Of a DNA stretch of 64,000 bases, positions 11,901-16,729 are shown piece by piece. The stretch lies in the NCBI GenBank assembly GCA_036571765.1, contig BROE01000025.1, positions 3,414,414-3,478,413 of the forward strand. The letters are read 5' to 3'. How positions within the stretch are numbered: position 1 is the stretch's first letter; each line of letters opens with the position of its first letter. The translations under genes and the position numbers were made by a program. This stretch comes from Plecoglossus altivelis. Taxonomy: Eukaryota; Chordata; Actinopteri; Osmeriformes; Plecoglossidae. The notes under the pieces were generated by a model, which made no database searches, was not told the origin of the DNA, and worked only from the letters and a program-made list of their open reading frames with translations.

Positions 11901-13505
11901 AGGGCTAGGGGCTGGAGCTAAGGGCTGGTGCTAGGGTCTGGGGGCTGGAATTGGGGTCTGTCTGTCTGTTTCATGTGCATTAGTTTCCTGGTATCTCTCT
12001 CTCTCCCTGCGTGATTGACAGGTGTGGGGGAGGACCTCACAGACCCGTCTGTCATCCGAGCTGAAGACAAGAGGTGAAGCGTCAGTCTAACACCCACGAT
12101 CAGGAGAGAGCCTGTACTGTCCATCGCAGCTCTCCTGCTCAACACCGTGTCTGCATGTGTGTGTGTCTGCATGTGTGTGTGTGTGTGTGTGTGTTGTGTG
12201 TGTGTGTGTTGTGTGTGTGTGTGTCTGTGTGTGTGCACGTGCTCTCAGCAGCAGCTCCTCCGGTGACATGGTGTTCGGTCCAGCCAACCTGGGAGATGCT
12301 GCCATCAACAGCTTCCTGCTGAAACACAGCTGTAACACCTGCTGTCACCTCCTGGGCCTCCCAGGTTAGGACACACAGTCACACATACACATACACGCAC
12401 ATACGTGTAAAAGCACACAGGTTCGTACGGACGTACACATGCCCGCACCCGCGTATACATACACAAATATAAACGCACGCAAATTGTAGGCGAGTTCACA
12501 CACACACCTTCCCGGGGCTTTTCCGTGCGTGAGCACGTGCGCGTGTGTTGTGCGCCCGCTCTTATCCGCTCCTCCTTCCACGCTCTGGCAAGCGTGTGCG
12601 CGTGTGTCACCTCAATGTCATCACTCGAGAGCTTTGTTTTCTGAAATACAACACCCCCCCCCCCGACCCCCCCCACCCCCCCCAGCCTCAGCCCAAGAAC
12701 AACCAGCTCATTAAGCGGAGGAAACCGCTTATCGCCGCGACAACAAGGCGAACGCGGCGGAGGGAGGGGCCAGCGCGCTGACTTTGATTACGTATTAAAC
12801 AGGGCTTTGTGCTAACGATGTACTGTGGAGACATTAGCTTTGATTAGTTATTAATTACGGTCTCTGGGTAGAGCGAAGACGCACCAGACCAGCGTCTTGA
12901 GGGAGAAGGCCCTCGCCTTGGAAACGCGATCAAAAACAAACAAACAAACGAGCCGGCACGTAAACATTCTGCCGTGCTGGCGTTTGATATTTCAAAGGTG
13001 CTTTGTTTTTTTTTTTCTTCCTCCCTTCGTTTTTCTTTTGGTTTCTTTTCTCCCCCCCTTCCCCTATCCTTCTCCTTCTCGCGTTTCCCTCCAAGTTTCC
13101 CCCCCCGCATCCAAATCAAACCAAATTATTCATGTGTCTTCCTCTGGCCTTCCTCCCTGCCCTGCCGACGGTTCTCCTCTGCGGGGACGACGCGAGGAGG
13201 GCGGCCGCGCTCCTCATGGATGTTTCCTGTTGTCAGATCTGAGGAGGGGGAGGAGTGCGAACGGCGGCTGGAGGACGCGGCAGGCCTCGGAGGAGGAGGA
13301 GGAGGAGGAAGGGAGTGGGGAGGAGGATGAGGAGCAGGAGGACGAGGAGCAGATGGAAGACACGGAGGACGAGGAGGACAAGGAGGTGGGGGAGGAAGTG
13401 GACGAGAAGGAGGAGGACAAGGAGGTGGAGGAGGAAGTGAACAAGAAGGAGGACGACAAGGAGGTGGGGGAGGTGAAGTTGCATTGTGAAGGAGGAGGCG
13501 CGTAG
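148..13505 (+). CDS. trpm6: TRPM6 channel-kinase, 5'-truncated by window edge, 27 coding exons
   Basis: Divalent cation channel of the plasma membrane (Mg2+/Ca2+ entry) with a cytoplasmic Ser/Thr alpha-kinase. Spliced exons, all with matching phases: 148-282, 1054-1107, 1308-1448, 1536-1670, 1818-2080, 2290-2518, 2985-3134, 3338-3475, 3849-3977, 4267-4518, 4916-5090, 5272-5386, 5510-5703, 5944-6076, 6607-7027, 7283-7928, 8740-8786, 8931-8995, 9219-9244, 9344-9388, 9594-9659, 10206-10489, 10777-10859, 11481-11686, 12022-12073, 12249-12364, 13237-13505. They give 1523 codons including the stop; the full-length family has about 2000 residues, so roughly the first 480 are off the window. TRPM6 is preferred to TRPM7 because of pore motif FGEVYAGEID, TRP-helix WKYNRYRYI, and the RORB neighbour. 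The catalytic residues of the kinase are present. The 3' end of exon 7283 and the true stop (13505 or 14745) are uncertain. Confidence 0.93.
283..1053 (+). repeat. Intron with long CT/GTCTCT microsatellite
   Basis: From about 300 to 650 the intron is pyrimidine-only, built of variants of TCCCTCTCTCTGTCTC. The rest (650-1053) is unique sequence with nothing recognised. Confidence 0.85.
1054..1107 (+). CDS. trpm6: TRPM6 exon
   Basis: 54-bp exon reading PKGATDNFLHHLVEDARQ, aligned with the family segment ending FHLVRDVKQ. Acceptor CTAACAG, donor GTAAGG, phase 0 at both ends. Confidence 0.88.
1308..1448 (+). CDS. trpm6: TRPM6 exon
   Basis: Reads THLPAGYKLSIIDVGMVIEY and onward through TRKQFRMAYHRR. 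This is the conserved LPPGYK...IDIGLVIEYL block. The acceptor sits in a GT-rich tract (TGTGTATAG) and the donor is the weak GTGCTG. The frame would hit a stop soon after if the donor were not used. Confidence 0.88.
1536..1670 (+). CDS. trpm6: TRPM6 exon
   Basis: Begins ETDRDGTGPPTKG, a variable Pro/Gly-rich stretch, and ends with the conserved HFYRTAQPYKRK. Acceptor GACAG after a 13-base C run; donor GTCTCC. Confidence 0.88.
1818..2080 (+). CDS. trpm6: TRPM6 exon
   Basis: Contains FNDLFVWAVLQRRQQMALFL, WRHGEEALARATVACKLYRS and EEFKTYS, all strongly conserved in TRPM6/7. Ends in phase 2 at a consensus GTGAGT donor. Confidence 0.95.
2290..2518 (+). CDS. trpm6: TRPM6 exon
   Basis: Reads EFGQLAVDLLDCAFRQNAHM, AMKLLTSEMECWSRFTCLQM and ends MRKNSYFK, matching the family block FGQLAVELL...LNMRKNSWYK. 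Confidence 0.95.
2519..2984 (+). other. Intron, unique sequence plus CTGCCTGTCTGC tract
   Basis: Mostly unremarkable intron sequence. A short imperfect (CTGC/CTGT)n tract precedes the acceptor at about 2935-2980. Confidence 0.6.
2985..3134 (+). CDS. trpm6: TRPM6 exon (pre-S1 hydrophobic segment)
   Basis: Starts IILSLLLPPAILLLEFKSSA then QMSHVPQSQEA. This is the pre-S1 membrane-associated helix of TRPM6/7 (SILVPPAILLLEYK). Donor GTCTAA is weak, but phase and protein fit. Confidence 0.93.
3338..3475 (+). CDS. trpm6: TRPM6 exon (start of S1)
   Basis: Variable N-terminal half, then WTRKFYEFYTAPVVKFWFHA, the start of S1. Phase 0 at both ends. Confidence 0.93.
3476..3848 (+). other. Intron with faint tRNA-like remnant
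   Basis: Around 3669-3735 there is a degenerate B-box-like string (AGGTTTGAAACC) preceded by weak A-box-like sequence. It may be a decayed SINE. The acceptor at 3847-3848 follows a GT run. Confidence 0.35.
3849..3977 (+). CDS. trpm6: TRPM6 exon (S1-S2)
   Basis: MSYMVFLMLFAYTVLVKLED completes S1; PEWLVIAYILSTALEKTRE begins S2. The acceptor is GTGTGTGTCAG with no polypyrimidine tract. Confidence 0.95.
4267..4518 (+). CDS. trpm6: TRPM6 exon (S2-S4)
   Basis: Reads KLRVWFGEFWNVLDLLAILL (S3) and CLDIVFWSVRVLDLLALNQY with AGPYLTMITKM (S4 and linker). The intron before it holds a CT microsatellite at about 4057-4180. Confidence 0.96.
4793..4870 (+). mobile_element. tRNA-derived SINE remnant
   Basis: In the intron 4519-4915. 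An A-box-like GAGTGGTTAGAGC lies at about 4801-4813 and a full B box GGTTCAAATCC at about 4831-4841. This is the pol III head of a tRNA-derived SINE. It has no recognisable tail and is not a foldable tRNA gene as far as I can see. Confidence 0.6.
4916..5090 (+). CDS. trpm6: TRPM6 exon (S5 and pore helix)
   Basis: MFYIVVMMAIVLLSFGVSRK is S5. QPYWMMFGEVYAGEID is the pore helix and selectivity filter, with the acidic filter residue in FGEVY and the TRPM6-type AGEID. Phase 1 end. Confidence 0.96.
5272..5386 (+). CDS. trpm6: TRPM6 exon (outer pore, S6)
   Basis: Reads CEGGQPCPPGSFITPFLQAV then YLFVQYIIMVNLLIAVF. The two pore-loop cysteines and S6 are present. Acceptor TGTGTGGTTCCAG. Confidence 0.95.
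5510..5703 (+). CDS. trpm6: TRPM6 exon (TRP helix)
   Basis: NNVYYNMKSITNKVWKYNRY begins the exon: the TRP helix after S6. RYITTYQERPWLPPPFIILS follows. The WKYNRYRYI string is TRPM6-like rather than TRPM7-like. Confidence 0.95.
5944..6076 (+). CDS. trpm6: TRPM6 exon
   Basis: LYLGWEDLKRLHDFEE-type block, here LKRLHEFEETCVEVHIHEK, then IKATTER. It matches the family segment before the coiled coil. Confidence 0.93.
6077..6606 (+). other. Intron, unique sequence
   Basis: 530 bases without recognisable repeats, exons or motifs, apart from the acceptor GCGCCAG. Confidence 0.6.
6607..7027 (+). CDS. trpm6: TRPM6 exon (coiled coil and linker)
   Basis: KVHFIQDSLQVLDNQLGQLQ and DMSALAVDTLTLLSASDSLQ form the C-terminal coiled coil that tetramerises TRPM channels. 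LPHSWTL follows, as in TRPM6. The rest is a variable Gly/Arg-rich linker. Confidence 0.94.
7261..7280 (+). repeat. Homopolymer C20 in a splice acceptor
   Basis: Twenty consecutive C directly before the AG acceptor at 7281-7282; it replaces a mixed polypyrimidine tract. Confidence 0.95.
7283..7928 (+). CDS. trpm6: TRPM6 long exon (Ser-rich regulatory linker)
   Basis: Low-conservation substrate-like linker between coiled coil and kinase, where TRPM6/7 autophosphorylate. It contains an acidic run (about 7489-7536, EQEEEEEEQEEEEREVGE) and a Ser-rich end (SLEDDMSLSLSKSR). The donor at 7929 (GAG|GTAAGG) is the best consensus site and gives phase 1. The reading frame stays open to 8512, so an extended end at 8051 (GTGAGG) or retention of 7929-8027 is possible. 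An end at 8122 (GTACGA) gives phase 0 and would break the frame of the next exon. Confidence 0.8.
8028..8051 (+). CDS. trpm6: Possible TRPM6 24-nt microexon
   Basis: Acceptor TGTCCTCCAG at 8018-8027 and donor GTGAGG at 8052 bracket 24 bases in phase 1-1 (reads WSQSSDL between split codons). It can be included or skipped without changing frame. Confidence 0.4.
8140..8700 (+). repeat. Intron: CT-rich tract, C28 run, CCCTGA array, SINE/LINE tail
   Basis: Pyrimidine-rich sequence to about 8372, then a C run (about 8373-8402). Four CCCTGA units lie at 8536-8558. At about 8594-8634, GCTCCGGATAAAAGAGTC and then TGTTAAATGACAAAA resembles the common fish SINE/LINE tail (CTCTGGATAAGAGCGTCTGC...). A weaker inverted copy is at about 8434-8468. 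Confidence 0.6.
8740..8786 (+). CDS. trpm6: TRPM6 exon
   Basis: Reads FEPLDLLHKLSSQLQ after a split first codon. Entered in phase 1 and left in phase 0; this constraint is what excludes an 8122 end for the exon before. Confidence 0.75.
8931..8995 (+). CDS. trpm6: TRPM6 exon
   Basis: Reads SSRSPSHSVWNSWAKTQSCR. The acceptor is (GT)n-TAG with no pyrimidine tract (8901-8930). Donor GTAAGT. Confidence 0.75.
9219..9244 (+). CDS. trpm6: TRPM6 26-nt microexon
   Basis: Acceptor CTCTTCCAG and donor GTAAGG. Phase requires entry at 9219, reading VQSWMGLD between split codons. Confidence 0.7.
9344..9388 (+). CDS. trpm6: TRPM6 exon
   Basis: 45 bases reading AKTFQSSEDLGPHYS, aligned to the HHHYS- segment that precedes the kinase in TRPM6. 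Confidence 0.82.
9594..9659 (+). CDS. trpm6: TRPM6 exon (pre-kinase)
   Basis: Reads AMERNNLMRLGHTIPFTPLS, the strongly conserved IERNNLMRLSQ-IPFTPV motif that leads into the alpha-kinase. Confidence 0.93.
9660..10205 (+). other. Intron, unique sequence
   Basis: No repeats beyond short CT-rich acceptor sequence at about 10110-10200; no exon recognised. Confidence 0.6.
10206..10489 (+). CDS. trpm6: TRPM6 alpha-kinase exon 1 (catalytic lysine)
   Basis: Begins AGEEVSVYSLEEG and continues SCWSSQGLSAV, LRWAQRVLCTWAEDQVL, VYVVKAFRPEVVRTW. The ATP-binding lysine of VVKAF is encoded at 10412-10414 (equivalent of human TRPM6 K1804). Confidence 0.96.
10490..10776 (+). repeat. Intron with (GT)n/GC-rich tract
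   Basis: Mostly TGTG/TGCG repeats from about 10515 to 10715. Confidence 0.75.
10777..10859 (+). CDS. trpm6: TRPM6 alpha-kinase exon 2
   Basis: Reads EIQQQRAAQKLMQVFNQVKP and DNVSHSP, near-identical to the family EIQQQRAAQKL..FNQ.KP block. Confidence 0.96.
10985..11462 (+). repeat. TG-rich intronic minisatellite, about 38-44 bp units
   Basis: Tandem units each containing GTGTGCCTGCATGTGTTTGT with variable (TG)n between; about 11-12 copies. It fills the intron up to the kinase exon at 11481. Confidence 0.9.
11481..11686 (+). CDS. trpm6: TRPM6 alpha-kinase exon 3 (catalytic Asp, zinc His)
   Basis: Reads FLDVSLLHCHSDGQWLTIER, GEFRKYNNNTGQEI, LAFSHWSYHYSGGEMLVLDI. The zinc-binding His of FSHW is at 11635-11637 and the catalytic Asp of LDIQG at 11677-11679. 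Confidence 0.96.
11702..11955 (+). repeat. GGGCTG/GGACTGAGG minisatellite
   Basis: Degenerate G-rich array in the intron, units such as GGGCTGGGACTGA and GGGCTGGAGCTAA. It starts within 20 bases of the exon donor at 11687. Confidence 0.9.
12022..12073 (+). CDS. trpm6: TRPM6 alpha-kinase exon 4
   Basis: Reads VGEDLTDPSVIRAEDK, the loop after the catalytic Asp (family VGENLTDPSVIK). Confidence 0.95.
12139..12240 (+). repeat. (TG)n microsatellite before kinase exon 5
   Basis: Almost uninterrupted TG from about 12150 to 12236, ending 8 bases before the acceptor. Confidence 0.9.
12249..12364 (+). CDS. trpm6: TRPM6 alpha-kinase exon 5 (Gly-rich loop, zinc site)
   Basis: GDMVFGPANLGDAAINSFLL carries the glycine-rich GPANLG loop. 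KHSCNTCCHLLGLP supplies the H-x-C-xxx-C zinc ligands, all conserved. The acceptor is a CAG-CAG repeat (12246-12251), so the exon can start at 12249 or 12252, differing by one Ser. Donor phase 1. Confidence 0.95.
12365..13236 (+). other. Intron with CA/GT-rich sequence and C-rich decoy acceptor
   Basis: CA and GT runs at 12365-12610, C-rich tract ending in CAG at 12683-12685, then unique sequence with T/C-rich tract from about 13005 to 13110. The acceptor used by the last exon is TGTTGTCAG at 13228-13236. Confidence 0.7.
13237..13505 (+). CDS. trpm6: TRPM6 terminal exon: kinase end plus acidic/Lys-rich tail
   Basis: The first codon split with GLP gives LPDLRRGRSANGGW, aligned with the family LPDLKRN at the kinase C-terminus. 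This selects the acceptor. After RQAS come EEEEEEEGSGEEDEEQEDEE and repeated units such as VDEKEEDKEVGEE. The frame closes at TAG 13503-13505 after KLHCEGGGA. Known TRPM6 tails are short and not repetitive. The tail may in fact continue through the repeat to 14745 (see 13506-14745). Confidence 0.8.
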
Positions 13506-14735
13506 GTATGGGAGTTGCGATTTGGGACAAGGTGAGGTGGGGGAGGAAGTGGATGAGAAGAAGGAGAGGGACAAGGAGGTGGGGGAAAGTGGATGGAAGA
13601 GGAGGGGCAGTTGTGAAGGAGGAAGTGGATGAGAAGGTAGGAGGGGACAAAGGAGGGGGAGGAAGTGGACGAGAGGCAGGAGGGGGACAAGGAGGTGGAC
13701 GTAGAAGCGTGGACGAGGGAGAGGGACAAGAGGTGGATGAGAAGGTGGACGAGAAGGAAGAGGGGGACAAGGAGATGGGGCAGGAAGTTGGAACGAGAAG
13801 AGGAGGGGGAACCACGTGGGTTTAGAAGGAGGTGCGCGAGAAGGTGACGAGAATGGAAAGAGGGGTCAAGGAGGNNNNNNNNNNNNNNNNNNNNNNNNNN
13901 NNNNNNNNNNNNNNNNNNNNNNNNNNNNNNNNNNNNNNNNNNNNNNNNNNNNNNNNNNNNNNNNNNNNNNNNNNNNNNNNNNNNNNNNNNNNNNNNNNNN
14001 NNNNNNNNNNNNNNNNNNNNNNNNNNNNNNNNNNNNNNNNNNNNNNNNNNNNNNNNNNNNNNNNNNNNNNNNNNNNNNNNNNNNNNNNNNNNNNNNNNNN
14101 NNNNNNNNNNNNNNNNNNNNNNNNNNNNNNNNNNNNNNNNNNNNNNNNNNNNNNNNNNNNNNNNNNNNNNNNNNNNNNNNNNNNNNNNNNNNNNNNNNNN
14201 NNNNNNNNNNNNNNNNNNNNNNNNNNNNNNNNNNNNNNNNNNNNNNNNNNNNNNNNNNNNNNNNNNNNNNNNNNNNNNNNNNNNNNNNNNNNNNNNNNNN
14301 NNNNNNNNNNNNNNNNNNNNNNNNNNNNNNNNNNNNNNNNNNNNNNNNNNNNNNNNNNNNNNNNNNNNNNNNNNNNNNNNNNNNNNNNNNNNNNNNNNNN
14401 NNNNNNNNNNNNNNNNNNNNNNNNNNNNNNNNNNNNNNNNNNNNNNNNNNNNNNNNNNNNNNNNNNNNNNNNNNNNNNNNNNNNNNNNNNNNNNNNNTGG
14501 ATGAGAAGGAGGAGGGGGACAAAGAGGCGGGGGAGGAGGTGGACGAGAAGGAGGAGGGGGACAAGGAGGCGGGGGAGGAGGTGGACGAGAAGGAGGAGGG
14601 GGACAAGAAGCTGGGGGAGAAAGTGGACGAGAAGGAGGAGGACAAGGAGGTGGGGGAGGAAGTGGATGAGAAGGAGGAGGATGACGAGGATGAGGAAGAG
14701 GCAAGGACGGAGAAGAACGCAGACGAGGCTGTGAC
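13280..14735 (+). repeat. 39/42-bp coding minisatellite (GAGGAGGACAAGGAGGTGGG-type)
   Basis: Units of 39 or 42 bases encode VDEKEEDKEVGEE or VDEKEEGDKEAGEE. Intact in frame at 13310-13470 and 14498-14690, degenerate with apparent indels at 13500-13874, and interrupted by the N gap. Confidence 0.9.
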
Positions 14736-14745
14736 CAGGGCGTAA
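13506..14745 (+). CDS. trpm6: Possible continuation of the TRPM6 tail across the gap
   Basis: After the gap the same repeat is open again (14498-14742: DEKEEGDKEAGEEVDEKEEG and so on), ends in non-repeat EEEARTEKNADEAVTRA, and stops at TAA 14743-14745. Between 13506 and 13874 the repeat switches frame several times, as expected from consensus errors at a contig edge. Either these are errors and the protein ends at 14745, or the stop at 13505 is real and this is 3' UTR. Confidence 0.4.
13875..14497. other. Assembly gap (623 N)
   Basis: Run of N inside the coding minisatellite; the true length and copy number are unknown. Confidence 0.99.
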
Positions 14746-15460
14746 CTTTTGGCCTCACTATCAGAACAGGGATCATTTTATCTACAACTGCAGTCGTCTG
14801 ACGACTTCAGTATTGAGGTCCGGGTGGAGGCATGGGCTTAGGTTGGTGTCGCTGTTTGGTAGCTTACGGTTCGTCTGAGAGAACAGGGTTACTGTTAGTT
14901 GGTTGGACATCCTCGTCCCACATTCTCAGGCTAATCTAAACACACAGGGAAATCTCCCTCTACTCTGAATCAGCAGCGCTTCCTTGGACAGTCGAGAACG
15001 GAGAGAAGGTGTGTGGGCAGTATGTGTTTCTGGGTCATAGTGCCCCAAGGCTTAGGCAAAAAGAGAATACTTGTTTACTAAGCTAAGGACGCACTGGTTG
15101 TACATAGTGATGTAGCACGTTTGTTTGGTTCGGACACATAGCTGTTGACGCTGCCACGGCGACGACCATGTCATCGCTACGGAGCTGCAGATCTGTCTCT
15201 CTGTAGGATGTGTGACAGATTATATAGTATCGCATTTGAGGTGTATGATATCATGATAATGACTACACATGTACATGGTCCTCTGTGCTTGTGTCCCTGC
15301 ATCAGGGTCCTTATGAAGGTCCGACCGTCCCTTAAATTAGAGCTTTGGAATCAGATTTGTCACCGGTGTCAGTCATCTCACTAAGTGTTATTCAATTATG
15401 CCAAATGTTGTGGTTTATGAGTCACTCACACTTGAATAAATAAAATGTCTTTCAAGTTTT
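14746..15460 (+). other. trpm6: TRPM6 3' UTR (probable)
   Basis: Unique sequence with no open frame of interest between the last stop and the first poly(A) signals. Confidence 0.6.
15435..15444 (+). terminator. TRPM6 polyadenylation signals (overlapping AATAAA)
   Basis: AATAAATAAA gives two overlapping AATAAA hexamers on the + strand, about 690 bases after the 14745 stop. A third AATAAA lies at 15507-15512. Confidence 0.65.
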
Positions 15461-15540
15461 ATTGACAACATACATTTTTGTGTGAAAATTCCATGGAAAT
15501 AGGAACAATAAAGAGACCGAAATGCATCCATAAAATTTTC

Positions 15541-15546
15541 TTTATT
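15541..15546 (-). terminator. RORB distal polyadenylation signal
   Basis: TTTATT on + is AATAAA on the - strand, followed downstream by sequence that already belongs to the TRPM6 3' side. Other - strand AATAAA sites within the UTR, for example at 18915-18920, could give a short 3' UTR of about 1 kb. Confidence 0.55.
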
Positions 15547-16052
15547 TTTCCTCCCACAAAGAAATGTCTACAAAAGCCATAAAATATAGAATTTAACCAA
15601 CAAAAAAAAAAAAAGAAAACAAACCAAAAAAGACTTCAGACCTTCACTTCATATTTACATCTGGAAGGAGAGAGGAGAAGCCCTAAGAGTCTGATCTCTG
15701 GACACCACCTAATGCTTACCTGACACACACACACACACACACACACAGTACACACACACACACACACAGTACACACACAAAGTGTGAGTCTGCGTAGTCT
15801 TATTGGCCATTGCTACATGTGAGCTTCGAAGCGGTCCAGATGGTGTCCAAAGTTCCAAGTTCAGGGGCCTCTCGCCAAGTGTAAAAGCAATCGTACAAAC
15901 ATACAAACAAACAAACAAACAAACAAACAAACAAGCAATAGGTAATGTAATCAAACTCACACTTGCTTCGGAATTCCCATTTTTTTTTGATTGGTTCTCA
16001 AGTAAACGTACACAATAAAGCGTCTATGACCCAAGTCTCCAGTCCAGCTCCA

Positions 16053-16100
<48 letters not shown>

Positions 16101-16696
16101 ACTATGGCACTTGAATAAACAATTGTTGTTTTTTTCCTTGCGTTTTTTTGTCATTTTATATATATGTCTTTTTTTTCTCCTTTTTTCCCGCCTTTTATTT
16201 TGTTAGTCCTGTAAAAGAGTTGCTGTAGCCCAAGTACCTTTTGTAAGGGTTTTGGTTACAAATGCTACATTTATTTTGTTCTTCTTCCCCCGGCGATGCA
16301 AAGACATTCTAATCAATAAATTAACAAATTCAACACTACTCCAATTGCACGCATGTGAAACGCAGTAAGAAACTTCACAAAGCATAGGTAGAACATAGAT
16401 AGTTCGTACTCTCACTCGCTCTAACACGCGCACGCGCGCACGCACGCGCTCACACACGCGCGCGCTCGCGCTTCACACTCGCAGGTTCTCTATGGACGGA
16501 GTCATTGGGGGCGGTGCGTGTTTGACTAAGTGTAAGAAATGCATCGGACGTACAGGTATATAAAATGTTAGCGCACTTGGTCTGGGCGGGTCTTCGTCTC
16601 CCTGGGTGACGATGACCGCCGCCCGCGTCGGCTCAGCGATCTCTGACCTCTGTGATGACGGCGTAAAAAAAAGGGACGCGTGGTAACCCCCCGCCT

Positions 16697-16729
<33 letters not shown>

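Noticed and set aside
12686..12714. Alternative last TRPM6 exon giving ASAQEQPAH and stop
   Set aside because: The acceptor fits, but the exon at 13237 gives LPDLRR, matching the conserved family C-terminus, so 12685 is taken as a decoy site.
13126..14776. Proline/serine-rich - strand frames opposite the minisatellite
   Set aside because: Shadow of the coding repeat on the other strand, and part of their length is N.
15722..15778. Z-DNA or regulatory role for the CA repeat in RORB 3' UTR
   Set aside because: CA repeats are everywhere in the window; nothing marks this one out.
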